Positions 36,333 through 45,156 of a stretch of 64,000 nt of DNA are shown piece by piece. Origin of the DNA: Adlercreutzia sp. ZJ304. Lineage in GTDB: Bacteria > Actinomycetota > Coriobacteriia > Coriobacteriales > Eggerthellaceae. Position 1 is the stretch's first letter; the number at the start of each line of letters is the position of its first letter. A program made the translations under genes and the position numbers. Below the pieces are notes generated by a model that was not told the DNA's origin, did no database searches, and was given only the letters and a program-made list of their open reading frames with translations. The stretch spans positions 157,345-221,344 of the forward strand of contig NZ_JAAKEG010000004.1 of assembly GCF_011039075.1 (NCBI RefSeq), read 5' to 3'.

Positions 36333-36884
36333 CTACTCAGCAATTATCGTTACGAATTTTGCTACTGAATTGCCAGCGCAGCGCTGACCGTGCGGTATTT
36401 CTGGGTTGAAATAAATACTATCCCACTCGTTTAAGGTAAATTCCTTGTCACCCACAGTTACAATAACAGAACCCTCAATCACAAAATTGAATTCCTGACC
36501 TTTATGCGTTATTAGTTCTACCGCATCGCTGCTAGGTTCTAGTATTACTACAAGCGGTTGCATCATTTTATTGCGATAGCGCCATGCCATATCCTCGAAG
36601 TGATAACCCGGATGACGATCGACTACACGACCTTCGCCGCGCCGTACCACATGATATGTGTCTAGCTTGGCAGCCGTGCCTGTCAATATCTCTGTCATAT
36701 CCACGCCAAAACGATGAGCCATATGATAAATAGCCGAAATAGGCACATTGTCGGCATAGTTTTCCCACTGCTTATACGTTTCAAGAGATACGCCTATATC
36801 ATCCGCCATTTCCTGTGCAGAAACATCACATGCTTCGCGTAATCCTTGAATACGCTGCGCAAGTTCTTTCATATCACAGTCCAT
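36333..36884 (-). CDS. XRE-family regulator with C-terminal cupin (first copy)
   Basis: About 183 residues. An N-terminal helix-turn-helix (LAQRIQGLREACDVSAQEMADDIGVSLETYKQWEN type, residues ~5-60) is followed by a cupin beta-barrel with GQEFNFVIEGSVIVTVGD and PEIPHGQRC. The cupin probably senses a small ligand, as in PuuR/SutR-like proteins. The ATG at 36884 has AAGGGG five nt upstream. It precedes an acyl-CoA ligase, in the same pairing as 41506-42090 with 39643-41418. Confidence 0.88.
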   Translation of the reverse strand: MDCDMKELAQRIQGLREACDVSAQEMADDIGVSLETYKQWENYADNVPISAIYHMAHRFGVDMTEILTGTAAKLDTYHVVRRGEGRVVDRHPGYHFEDMAWRYRNKMMQPLVVILEPSSDAVELITHKGQEFNFVIEGSVIVTVGDKEFTLNEWDSIYFNPEIPHGQRCAGNSVAKFVTIIAE

Positions 36885-36907
36885 TATTACCCCTTTCTCT
36901 AGGAGCA

Positions 36908-37444
36908 TTAAGCATCTATCCCCATCTCAAGTGCGCGTTTGTTCATATCGACCAAATGCGCTTTAGATGGAGGAACGCACTTTTTAATAGCTTCATCTAG
37001 CGTAGCCCTTTCGCAAAAATGCGTTATAGACCACAGTTTTCCTAAAAGCACAATATTGGCAAGTTTGCCCATTTCAGCGTCTTGCGCAATTCTGGCGGCA
37101 GGAATTCCAATCTTTTGGATGTCGCTACGACTATCGCCGGGCTCTACAAGATCGCTGTCAAAAACGACAGCAGCTCCGGAAGATGCCTCTTCAACAAACT
37201 TATCATAAGAAGGTTGATTCATTGCTATAACTGCATCTGGTTCAGTAACTAGGGGGCTGCCAATCGGCTCTACCGACAAAGTAACAGAACAATTCGCAGT
37301 ACCTCCGCGCATTTCTGGTCCATACGACGGAAACCACGAAACGTATCTATCTTCAATAAGCCCTGCATAAGCAATAACTTTACCAGCAAAAAGAGTACCC
37401 TGACCACCGAATCCGGCAAGCACGGCTTGTATATCTTTAGACAT
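36908..37444 (-). CDS. 2-oxoacid:ferredoxin oxidoreductase, gamma subunit
   Basis: About 179 residues with the gamma-subunit pattern: [40 protein letters not shown] and [13 protein letters not shown]. The start is the ATG at 37444, overlapping the beta stop by 8 bp. It forms the oxidoreductase with the next three genes. Confidence 0.93.
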   Translation of the reverse strand: MSKDIQAVLAGFGGQGTLFAGKVIAYAGLIEDRYVSWFPSYGPEMRGGTANCSVTLSVEPIGSPLVTEPDAVIAMNQPSYDKFVEEASSGAAVVFDSDLVEPGDSRSDIQKIGIPAARIAQDAEMGKLANIVLLGKLWSITHFCERATLDEAIKKCVPPSKAHLVDMNKRALEMGIDA

Positions 37445-38282
37445 CAGCGCTACTGCTCCTTTCGTATTCGGAAACCATCGGACATGCCGCTGCACGAGCT
37501 GTAGCAGCCTCTGCAGCATCTGCATAACCTTCAGCTTGAATATCTTTGTATACACCCAACGGATAATATGGCAACATATTTTCGCGCATCCATTCAAACG
37601 CCTTTTCAGGCGACATACCCCAATTTGTTGGACATGTGCTAACAACCTCTATAAGTGAATAGCCCACTTTATCTAACTGGTTCTGAAAACCGCGTTTTAT
37701 TGCCTTTTTTGCCTTGCGGACATTTTTTGGAGAATCTACTGTTACGCGCTCTAGATAAGCAACTCCATCAAGCGACGAAAGCAACTCGCACACACGAATG
37801 GGATAACCAGCATATGCAGGATTTCTACCATATGGAGATGTTTGCGTAACCTGATGCGGCAAACTTGTTGGAGCCATTTGCCCGCCAGTCATACCATATA
37901 TTGCATTGTTGATGAAAATTATGGTTATATTTTCGCCGCGAGTTGCTGCGTGAATCGTCTCAGCCATGCCAATAGATGCTAGGTCGCCATCGCCTTGATA
38001 GGCAAATACGAGATAGTCGGGAAATACACGCTTTACAGCAGTAGCCACCGCCGGAGCTCTACCGTGCGCCGCCTCTATCATGTCGCAGCCAAAAAAGTCA
38101 TATGCCATAACAGAGCAGCCAACAGGTACAACGCCAACCGTTTCTCCTTCCATATTGAATTCATCAATACATTCGGCAACTAAACGCTCGACAATACCAT
38201 GCGTGCATCCCGGACAATAGTTAGTAACAACGGGAAGCAGCGACTTTGGACGCTCGAATACGCATTCCATTTCATTTGCCAT
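37437..38282 (-). CDS. 2-oxoacid:ferredoxin oxidoreductase, beta subunit (TPP-binding)
   Basis: About 281 residues. The thiamine-pyrophosphate subunit shows NYCPGCTHGIVERL (cluster-type cysteines), FFGCDMIEAAHGRAPAVATA, and the TPP motif GDGDLASIGMAE ... NNAIYGMTGGQMAPTS. It starts at an ATG 1 bp past the alpha stop. The sequence fits either 2-oxoglutarate (Kor) or 2-oxoisovalerate (Vor) enzymes. Confidence 0.93.
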   Translation of the reverse strand: MANEMECVFERPKSLLPVVTNYCPGCTHGIVERLVAECIDEFNMEGETVGVVPVGCSVMAYDFFGCDMIEAAHGRAPAVATAVKRVFPDYLVFAYQGDGDLASIGMAETIHAATRGENITIIFINNAIYGMTGGQMAPTSLPHQVTQTSPYGRNPAYAGYPIRVCELLSSLDGVAYLERVTVDSPKNVRKAKKAIKRGFQNQLDKVGYSLIEVVSTCPTNWGMSPEKAFEWMRENMLPYYPLGVYKDIQAEGYADAAEAATARAAACPMVSEYERSSSADV

Positions 38283-38283
38283 G

Positions 38284-39348
38284 CTACTCACCCACTTTCT
38301 CGCTTATAGCAACTATTTGCTCCAAAACCTCATCTGGTCTTGGGATAACACCACCAGTCCGCCCGAAAAATTCCACAGGTGCAGCACCGTTTACAGCAAG
38401 ACGCACATCTTCAACCATTTGACCCATATTCATTTCCACCACAAGGAACGCTCGGGCATTGCAATTCTCTATCGCCTGTACCGGATATGGCCAAAGCGTT
38501 ATAGGGCGAATTAATCCAGCCTTAATTCCTTTAGAGCGAGCGTCGTTTACAGCACTACGCGCTATACGCGCAGCGGCTCCAAACGCTACAACTACAACAT
38601 CTGCATCTTGTGTCAAATATTCTTCTACACGAACTTCATCGCGCTTTATTTGATCGTAGCGAGCAAATCTCTCTACATTCTTGTCGCACAACTCCTGCGC
38701 ATCTAAGAACAGCGAGTTAACAATATTATGAGTGCGCTTTCCATGATGCCCATCGGTTGCCCATGGCTTTTCCGGCAAGTCTTCCAAGTTACGCTCGTCA
38801 GGCAACACAACCGGCTCCATCATTTGCCCAAGCATGCCATCTGCCAGAATAACTACTGGTGTGCGATATTTATCAGCAACATCAAAAGCCTCATAAACTA
38901 AATCAGCCGCCTCTTGTACAGTCGATGGCGCAAATACTGGCAAATAGAAATCGCCATGACCCATAGCGCGCGTAGCTTGCCAATAATCGCTTTGTGAAGG
39001 CTGAATACTGCCAAGCCCCGGACCTCCACGCTGCACATTAATTATTACAGCTGGAAGATCGGCACCTGCCATATATGAAATACCTTCAGTCTTCAAAGAA
39101 ATTCCGGGGCTTGAAGATGAAGTCATAGCTCGCTTCCCGCAAGAAGCAGCTCCATACACCATGTTTATGGCAGCTATTTCGCTTTCCGCTTGAAGATAAA
39201 CTCCATTGCGTTTTGGCATATGCTTTGACATATAAGCCGCTAACTCAGTTTGCGGTGTTATTGGATATCCAAAAAAGTATCGGCAACCAGCGCGCATGGC
39301 AGCTTCAGCTAGCGCTTCATTGCCCTTCATTAAAACTCTCTCGCTCAT
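38284..39348 (-). CDS. vorB: 2-oxoacid:ferredoxin oxidoreductase, alpha subunit (VorB-like)
   Basis: About 354 residues. [20 protein letters not shown], then PQTELAAYM and [57 protein letters not shown] and GHGDFYLPV are typical of VorB, the alpha subunit of 3-methyl-2-oxobutanoate:ferredoxin oxidoreductase. The substrate could also be 2-oxoglutarate. It oxidatively decarboxylates the 2-oxo acid to an acyl-CoA while reducing ferredoxin. It overlaps the ferredoxin gene by 4 bp. Confidence 0.88.
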   Translation of the reverse strand: MSERVLMKGNEALAEAAMRAGCRYFFGYPITPQTELAAYMSKHMPKRNGVYLQAESEIAAINMVYGAASCGKRAMTSSSSPGISLKTEGISYMAGADLPAVIINVQRGGPGLGSIQPSQSDYWQATRAMGHGDFYLPVFAPSTVQEAADLVYEAFDVADKYRTPVVILADGMLGQMMEPVVLPDERNLEDLPEKPWATDGHHGKRTHNIVNSLFLDAQELCDKNVERFARYDQIKRDEVRVEEYLTQDADVVVVAFGAAARIARSAVNDARSKGIKAGLIRPITLWPYPVQAIENCNARAFLVVEMNMGQMVEDVRLAVNGAAPVEFFGRTGGVIPRPDEVLEQIVAISEKVGE

Positions 39349-39563
39349 GCCCTCACCTCCCGGTAAACGCTTATAGCCACATCGGGACACATCAGTGCAC
39401 ACGAAGCACACCCAGTACATGCTTGTTCATTTATACACATAGCCGGGTTATATCCCTTTGGCGTTATAGTTTCCGTATCAAGTTTCAGAATAGACTGCGG
39501 GCATACACTTACGCATATACCGCACCCTTTACAAAAACTTTCATCGATAACAACTTTGCCCAT
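39345..39563 (-). CDS. 2-oxoacid:ferredoxin oxidoreductase, 2[4Fe-4S] ferredoxin subunit
   Basis: The 72 residues include [17 protein letters not shown] and [19 protein letters not shown], i.e. two Cx2Cx2Cx3C cluster motifs, plus an extra cysteine in MCINEQ. The start is the ATG at 39563. It is the first subunit gene of the oxidoreductase, 79 bp after the second ligase, behind an extended -10 and a stem-loop. Confidence 0.95.
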   Translation of the reverse strand: MGKVVIDESFCKGCGICVSVCPQSILKLDTETITPKGYNPAMCINEQACTGCASCALMCPDVAISVYREVRA

Positions 39564-39587
39564 AAGTCCAACCTCTCGTCCTAATGA

Positions 39588-39620
39588 AAGTGGGCCACGC
39601 TTTGAGATCGCGACCCACTT
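39588..39620 (-). promoter_or_regulatory. Stem-loop in the leader of the oxidoreductase genes
   Basis: On the minus strand AAGTGGGTC (39620-39612) pairs with GGCCCACTT (39596-39588), nine pairs with one G-U, with a 15-nt loop. No T-run follows, so it is not a plain terminator. It lies between the extended -10 and the ferredoxin ATG. Confidence 0.6.
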
Positions 39621-39641
39621 CAGCTGGCTTACTCTATCTGG

Positions 39642-39650
39642 ATTATACCA
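39642..39650 (-). promoter_or_regulatory. Extended -10 promoter for the oxidoreductase genes
   Basis: Minus-strand TGGTATAAT: a perfect TATAAT (39642-39647) with the TGn extension (39648-39650). The TAA inside the -10 is the stop codon of the second acyl-CoA ligase. There is no clear -35. The predicted start near 39635 gives a leader of about 70 nt. Confidence 0.5.
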
Positions 39651-41418
39651 AGCCCTCAGGAACCGTCTGTCTCTGATCGGCTTCACGTATGGCAACACGC
39701 CGTATCTTACCGTTGACGGTACGAGGTAAATCGTCGGCGTATTCAATAATGCGCGGATACTTATAAGGTGCCGTATTCTCTTTTACCCACGTCTGAAGTT
39801 CGCTTGTAAGTTCATCAGAACCTTCAAAGCCCTCCGCCAATACAACCGTAGCTTTCACTAGCATACCCCGAAGATCGTCAGGCACGCCAGTAACAGCACA
39901 TTCGCGTACTGCAGGATGTTCAAGCATAACGCTTTCTATCTCGAAAGGTCCTATGCGGTATCCGCTGGATTTTATAACGTCATCATTGCGCCCCACGTAC
40001 CAATAATAACCATCTTCATCTTCCCAAGCAGTATCACCGGTGTGATACCAGCCGTCGTGCATGGTGGCAGCAGTTTTTTCCGCATCCCGGTAATACTCCA
40101 TCATTATGCCTGCAGGATGCGGATCGACATTTATGCAGATCTCGCCAGTTTCGCCAACATCGCAAAAAGTACCGTCTTCACGCATTATGGCAACATTGTA
40201 TAAAGGCACGGGTTTACCCATCGAACCCGGACGCGGCGTAGAGTTTGTAAGATTGCCTATTGTTAGTGGGGTTTCAGTCTGACCAAATCCCTCATAAATA
40301 GTAAGCCCAGTATTCTCTTTCCAGAAATCAAATAAATCTGGGTTTAGTGCTTCACCAGCAGTAGTGGAATACTCAAGTGAAGATAGGTCGAAGTCAGCCA
40401 AATTTTCCTGCATCATAAGACGATACATTGTAGGAGGTGCGCAGAAAGTGGTAACACCATAGCGACCTATTAGGCTTAGAATTTCTCCGGCATGAAACCT
40501 ATCAAAATCGTATGTTAATACACATGCTTCCATAAGCCATTGCCCATAGAATTTACCCCAAACAGCTTTGCCCCATCCCGTGTCAGCTATCGTAAAATGA
40601 ATTCCATCTGGACGAACATTGTGCCAATGCTTTGCAGTTATCAAATGCCCTAATGAATACAGGCTATTATGCATAACCATCTTCGGGTTTCCCGCTGTAC
40701 CAGACGAGAAATATAACAACATAGGCTCTTCAGCCAATGTTTCTCGCTTTGCAAAAGAATCAGATGTTTTGCGAACTTCCGTATTGAAATCTATCCATCC
40801 GCTGCGATTAACAGGCAATACACATATGCCATCCTCGCCAGATAAGGCAGCGCCAAAGCCTTCGCCACCATCCAAAAGATTGCCGTTATCGTCGCGTTTT
40901 GTCATGCCGGCTCCAGCCGGGTTTACCAAAATTAGCTTTTCTACTGTAGGGCACTCGCCTACAACGGCATCTACCACATCGGCAACATCACCCGCACTCG
41001 TAGCTATAACAGCTTTTATTCCTGCTCCATTAAGACGATAAATCATATCGTGTTCTTTAAGCATGAATGTAGCCGGCACCATAACGGCACCTAGTTTTGC
41101 CAAGGCAAGTGCAACGAACCAAAACTGATAATGCCGCCTTAGCACTACCATAACTTTATCGCCTCTGCCTATACCGATCTCAGACAAAAAGTTAGCGGTT
41201 TTATCCGACCACTTCTTCATATCGGCGAAGGTGAAAATGTGTTCCTCTCCTTCAGGATTGCACCACACCATAGCACGCCTTGTGGGGTCGTTTAGCGCTA
41301 TATCGTCTACAACATCGTAAGCAAAGTTGTAGTCGGGTTCATTATGTAATTCAAATTTAGTTAGAAGACCATTTTCATCGTATTCTTCATCGACATATCT
41401 AAGGTTTATATCTCTCAT
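39643..41418 (-). CDS. AMP-binding acyl-CoA ligase (second copy)
   Basis: About 591 residues, paralogous to 34656-36326. It has LYFSSGTAGNPKMVMHNSLY (Ala replaces a Thr of the usual SGTTG), TTAGEALN, YEGFGQTETP, TGDTAWEDEDGYYWYVGRND and a final LPRTVNGKIRRV with the catalytic Lys. It is longer than the first copy because of an insertion of about 40 residues before WIDFNTEVRK. The start ATG at 41418 has AGGA; a GTG at 41505 abutting the upstream stop is an alternative. It belongs to the acyl-CoA synthetase group. Confidence 0.9.
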   Translation of the reverse strand: MRDINLRYVDEEYDENGLLTKFELHNEPDYNFAYDVVDDIALNDPTRRAMVWCNPEGEEHIFTFADMKKWSDKTANFLSEIGIGRGDKVMVVLRRHYQFWFVALALAKLGAVMVPATFMLKEHDMIYRLNGAGIKAVIATSAGDVADVVDAVVGECPTVEKLILVNPAGAGMTKRDDNGNLLDGGEGFGAALSGEDGICVLPVNRSGWIDFNTEVRKTSDSFAKRETLAEEPMLLYFSSGTAGNPKMVMHNSLYSLGHLITAKHWHNVRPDGIHFTIADTGWGKAVWGKFYGQWLMEACVLTYDFDRFHAGEILSLIGRYGVTTFCAPPTMYRLMMQENLADFDLSSLEYSTTAGEALNPDLFDFWKENTGLTIYEGFGQTETPLTIGNLTNSTPRPGSMGKPVPLYNVAIMREDGTFCDVGETGEICINVDPHPAGIMMEYYRDAEKTAATMHDGWYHTGDTAWEDEDGYYWYVGRNDDVIKSSGYRIGPFEIESVMLEHPAVRECAVTGVPDDLRGMLVKATVVLAEGFEGSDELTSELQTWVKENTAPYKYPRIIEYADDLPRTVNGKIRRVAIREADQRQTVPEGLV

Positions 41419-41505
41419 ATCTAATTCCTGAGAACTGGCAGCAGTAGCTGCAACGGGTATGGACAACAGATGTTTTAGGTGCACAACCGAATACTCAGTG
41501 CGCAC

Positions 41506-42090
41506 CTAAATAATTTCCTTACCCGGAGCTTTCATAACTACTGCTAGGAATTTACAAGGTTTGCCGCCTGTAGCTATCATTCCGTGCCCGCGCCCAGAGT
41601 TATACATAAGCATATCTCCGGGTCCAACTTCCTCAATATGATCTTCATAGGCGAAGCGTAAATGACCAGAAATAATGAAGTCTAATTCTTGACCTTCGTG
41701 ATAGGAAAGATGTATAGGCTTATCCTGTTCTTCGGCAATATAAGGAGCAGTAACCAAGAAAGGCTCGGCTAGTTTATTGCGAAAATGCGGCGCTTTGTGT
41801 AAGTATTCAAAACCAGCGCGACGCTTAATAACAAGTCCGTCATTATTTTTTGTCACGCAATATCCACTAAGATGCGGAGTTTCACCAGTTAGAAGCTCTA
41901 TAACGTCAACTTTTAGTTTATTAGCGCACTTATACAAGAAAGTGAAAGTAAGGTCTTGAGTGCCCGATTCTTGAGCCTCATATTCCTCAACAGACCTTCC
42001 TGTAGCCTGCGCCATATCTTCCAATGTGTATCCAAGATCTTCGCGAAGAACTCTTATGCGATTCGCAACCTCTTTGATATTTGGTTCCAT
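41506..42090 (-). CDS. XRE-family regulator with C-terminal cupin (second copy)
   Basis: The 194 residues have an N-terminal helix-turn-helix (VANRIRVLREDLGYTLEDMA then GRSVEEYEAQE) and a C-terminal cupin (YHEGQELDFIISGHLRFAYE, GPGDMLMYNSGRGHGMI). The same domain plan occurs in 36333-36884. It is first in the ten-gene block. An ATCTAA-GT-TTAGAT palindrome sits 14 bp upstream of its start and is a candidate self-operator. Confidence 0.88.
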   Translation of the reverse strand: MEPNIKEVANRIRVLREDLGYTLEDMAQATGRSVEEYEAQESGTQDLTFTFLYKCANKLKVDVIELLTGETPHLSGYCVTKNNDGLVIKRRAGFEYLHKAPHFRNKLAEPFLVTAPYIAEEQDKPIHLSYHEGQELDFIISGHLRFAYEDHIEEVGPGDMLMYNSGRGHGMIATGGKPCKFLAVVMKAPGKEII

Positions 42091-42103
42091 GATTGCCTTT
42101 CAT

Positions 42104-42117
42104 ATCTAAGTTTAGAT
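42104..42117. promoter_or_regulatory. Palindrome upstream of the second XRE-cupin gene
   Basis: ATCTAA-GT-TTAGAT, a perfect 6-2-6 inverted repeat in the 63-bp gap between rsmB and the regulator. A TAATAT-containing AT-rich stretch lies just upstream. Position and symmetry fit an XRE operator. Binding is inferred. Confidence 0.45.
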
Positions 42118-42153
42118 TTGAATGATATATATTAGTCCAAGATGCGCACATGG

Positions 42154-43587
42154 TCAGTTATTTTTCACCATTACGGCACAGAAATGACTGTCGCAGCCGT
42201 TGCTTGAAAGCTGCGTTGTAAAAGTGCCGCAATTTTCCAACAAATGGAAAGACGCACCTTGCGGACTTTCTAAAAAGGCGCGTATTGTATCCATGTTCTC
42301 ATTTGGCGTAACTGTGCATGTCGCATACACAAGATTACCCATTGGTTTAACATGCAAAGAAGCTTCCGTAAGCAAACGCAAATCTAGTTCAGCAGCCTTA
42401 TGTATTGAGTCTTGCGTCAAGCGCCATCTTATTTCCGGATGCCGACGAAGCGTGCCAAGCCCTGTACATGGCGTATCGATAAACACAGTATCGAAACATT
42501 CATTTTCAATAGCGCTTTTAAGATCGGTTGCATCTGCGGTAATTACATCAGATACATGCGCACCGCAAGCCGCAACGCGCTCGTATAAAAGCGCCTCTTT
42601 GCTCTCTACATTATCAACACACACAAACCGTTCTATTTGTTTGTTGCATTCTTCGCCACACGACGATAAAGCAAAATTGGAAGGATGGAGTGAAGGCTGC
42701 GAAGCTTCTGAACTCAGTCCTTCCAATTTTGTAGCCGCGTCGCCGCATTTCCTGTTATAGAAATTTTGCAAAAGCACTGTTTTCGTGCCACGACCAGCAC
42801 CAATTTCCAAAAGCGAATGCTTAGTATATTCGACAACTTTTTGCGCAACCATCTGCGCAGCAGCATCGGAAACAATAAGTTCGCCGGCGTTTATCATGTC
42901 TATAACTGTTTTCATGCCGATATCAGCCGAATTAGACAGTTTCAAACATCCTGAAATGCAATCAATCGTTTCAAATTCAACAGATGCATCAATAAGTTTA
43001 TTTTTCGCCTTCGCATCAGATATGCGCAATGAATTTATAGACACAAACACAGGGGGTTGCTCATTTGAGACTTCCATGAATTTACACGCCGCAGACAGAT
43101 CCATCCACTCTGACAAATTGCTAGCCAACCACTCAGGAAACCCAAAATGCAACGCAGCAGCACCTACACTTTTTGTAGCATCTTCAGACAAAATATCAGC
43201 AATAATTACTGAAGCTTTTCGCAAAACCGCATTCGCCAAACCCCTAGCCCGCGGTGCTACATAAGCTGCAAGTTCGACACCCTGATCTATCGCAGCATAT
43301 AAATCGCGCCTAAGACAGAACATTTCATATACCGATATGCGCAGCGCATCGCGAAGATTTGGCTTTACATCGCTTGGAGAATTCATCGCCCGATCTAATA
43401 TCGCATCTAGCGTTCCTTGCATTTGAACTACGCCAATAGACAAAAGTGAAGCAAAAGCCCTATCGCTGCTACGAAGAGTATATTTATTCAAAACAGAAGG
43501 CAGAATATCGCGCACAAAAGCATCCCGCTTCCTAACTTGAGAAGTAGCCTCAAGTGCAGCTATGCGCGCGGGGCTTAAGCGCCCCAT
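42154..43587 (-). CDS. rsmB: 16S rRNA (cytosine967-C5)-methyltransferase RsmB
   Basis: The 477 residues have an N-terminal NusB-like domain (ARIAALEATSQVRKRDAFVR, RSSDRAFASLL) and a methyltransferase domain with LLEIGAGRGTKTVLL, FIDTPCTGLGTLRRHPEIRW (catalytic Cys) and YATCTVTPNENMD. An insertion of about 45 residues (Leu/Ser/Cys-rich, LEGLSSEASQ region) follows the SAM motif. It overlaps fmt by one base, the common def-fmt-rsmB order. Confidence 0.94.
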   Translation of the reverse strand: MGRLSPARIAALEATSQVRKRDAFVRDILPSVLNKYTLRSSDRAFASLLSIGVVQMQGTLDAILDRAMNSPSDVKPNLRDALRISVYEMFCLRRDLYAAIDQGVELAAYVAPRARGLANAVLRKASVIIADILSEDATKSVGAAALHFGFPEWLASNLSEWMDLSAACKFMEVSNEQPPVFVSINSLRISDAKAKNKLIDASVEFETIDCISGCLKLSNSADIGMKTVIDMINAGELIVSDAAAQMVAQKVVEYTKHSLLEIGAGRGTKTVLLQNFYNRKCGDAATKLEGLSSEASQPSLHPSNFALSSCGEECNKQIERFVCVDNVESKEALLYERVAACGAHVSDVITADATDLKSAIENECFDTVFIDTPCTGLGTLRRHPEIRWRLTQDSIHKAAELDLRLLTEASLHVKPMGNLVYATCTVTPNENMDTIRAFLESPQGASFHLLENCGTFTTQLSSNGCDSHFCAVMVKNN

Positions 43588-44513
43588 TAGCTCCAGACCG
43601 CCTCGCCCGCACGCAATATTGCATTGCCAGCCACAAATTCAGAAGCCAGCATTTGACGCTTGCCGCTGGGCTTTAGCTCTAACACTTCTATAGAAGCATT
43701 AGAACAACCTAGATAGAGATGCTTTTCATGCCACGCAACACACCCGGAAGCAGCACCATTGAAATTATCGGCAAGTTTAGCTTTTACAATGCGAACCGGT
43801 TTGTCGGCTACGGTGCATCTAGCGGGATGCGCATCGTCAGAAGCAAGCACTCGGCACAAATTTTGCTCGGCAGAAATGTCGGCACTTAGATCGAGCTGAC
43901 CTTTCTCTATTTTATGAGCATAGGTTGCATTCGCTTCATCTTGCTTAACCCACATGACAGAGCCGCTATCGAGTTGCGCCAATGCGCTAACAAGTGCTCT
44001 GGCACCAAGATTTGCTAACTCATCGGTTAAATACGCAGCATCTTTTCCCTGTGTGTCAACACGTCGAACAATGCAATAATCGCCCGTATCTAAACCCTCT
44101 TCCATACGCATTATGCACACGCCAATTTCTTTGTCTCCAGCGAGAATTGCATGCTGTATAGGGGCAGCGCCTCTCCATCTAGGAAGAATAGAGGCGTGTA
44201 CGTTCAAACAACCATGCGCTGGTATGTTTAACACTTCTTTCGGCAAAATGGCACCGTATGCAGCAACACATATAACATCTGGTTTTAATTCCTTAATTAC
44301 ACGCAAAGAATCGGCATCTTTTAACGTAGTAGGTGTAAAAACAGGAATATCTAAACTAAGTGCAAGTTCTTTTACGGGCGAAGGCTCTAGTTTCTTACCC
44401 CGATTTCTGACAGCATCCGGACGGGTAAATACACCTACAACATCGAAAGCATTCGCTATTTCTTCCAATATAGTTGCAGAAAATGCAGGTGTCCCCATAA
44501 AGACAATCCGCAT
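43587..44513 (-). CDS. fmt: Methionyl-tRNA formyltransferase
   Basis: Formylates initiator Met-tRNA. The 308 residues start MRIVFMGTPAFSATILEEIA. They include VCVAAYGAILPKEVLNIPAH, the catalytic NVHASILPRWRGAAPIQ and MRMEEGLDTGDY. The C-terminal OB-like domain (NGAASGCVAWHEKHLYLGCS) is intact. It lies 1 bp after def. Confidence 0.97.
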   Translation of the reverse strand: MRIVFMGTPAFSATILEEIANAFDVVGVFTRPDAVRNRGKKLEPSPVKELALSLDIPVFTPTTLKDADSLRVIKELKPDVICVAAYGAILPKEVLNIPAHGCLNVHASILPRWRGAAPIQHAILAGDKEIGVCIMRMEEGLDTGDYCIVRRVDTQGKDAAYLTDELANLGARALVSALAQLDSGSVMWVKQDEANATYAHKIEKGQLDLSADISAEQNLCRVLASDDAHPARCTVADKPVRIVKAKLADNFNGAASGCVAWHEKHLYLGCSNASIEVLELKPSGKRQMLASEFVAGNAILRAGEAVWS

Positions 44514-44514
44514 A

Positions 44515-45066
44515 TTATGCCTCCACCTCTACCATCGATTCTCCGGGCTTAGCACCCATAGCAAGAGCCTTATCATAAGCTTGAATGGCTTTTATGCGAA
44601 CAGAGGGCTCGCAGGCTTCAAACAAAGTGCGCCCATCTAAATGGTCTATTTCATGCTGAAGACAGCGACCTAAAAGACCATCGCCTTCTATTTCCCACTC
44701 TTCACCGTCTAAATCAAAATAGCGCACGCGTGCCCAAGGCTGTCTAGCTACAGGAACACTAATTCCGGGACAAGACAAACATGCCTCTTTATCGACTACT
44801 TTATCACCGCGAAGTTCTTCCACTGTTGGATTAACAAGAAAAATTGGATTGCGCGTAGAAGCGTTTTCGCCATCCCAATCTACATCTATTACAACAAAGC
44901 GTATTTTCTTTCCAACTTGCGGTGCAGCGATGCCACATCCGTTATTTGCGTACATAATTTTCGCCATCTGCTTTCCTAGTTTTAGCAAATCGCGATCGCC
45001 TACAACGCACTCTTCACATACTTCCAGCAGACTAGGATCGGGCGATTGAACAATTTTCAGACTCAT
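44515..45066 (-). CDS. def: Peptide deformylase
   Basis: Removes the N-formyl group from nascent proteins. About 183 residues with all three metal motifs: GCGIAAPQVG, EACLSCPGI and QHEIDHLDG. The second motif is EACLS rather than the usual EGCLS, a substitution next to the metal Cys. The ATG at 45066 has AAGGAG six nt upstream. It heads the def-fmt-rsmB unit. Confidence 0.96.
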   Translation of the reverse strand: MSLKIVQSPDPSLLEVCEECVVGDRDLLKLGKQMAKIMYANNGCGIAAPQVGKKIRFVVIDVDWDGENASTRNPIFLVNPTVEELRGDKVVDKEACLSCPGISVPVARQPWARVRYFDLDGEEWEIEGDGLLGRCLQHEIDHLDGRTLFEACEPSVRIKAIQAYDKALAMGAKPGESMVEVEA

Positions 45067-45156
45067 CAAACTCTCCTTGAATATCATGCGCCAATGTTTT
45101 AAGTAATATTGTGAATCGAACAGATAAAAGTGTCCATTGCATACGCCAAAAATCCG

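Noticed and set aside
42199..42760. Plus-strand frame of about 186 codons opposite rsmB
   Set aside because: Antisense reading of a well-supported methyltransferase gene; no start signal or family match.
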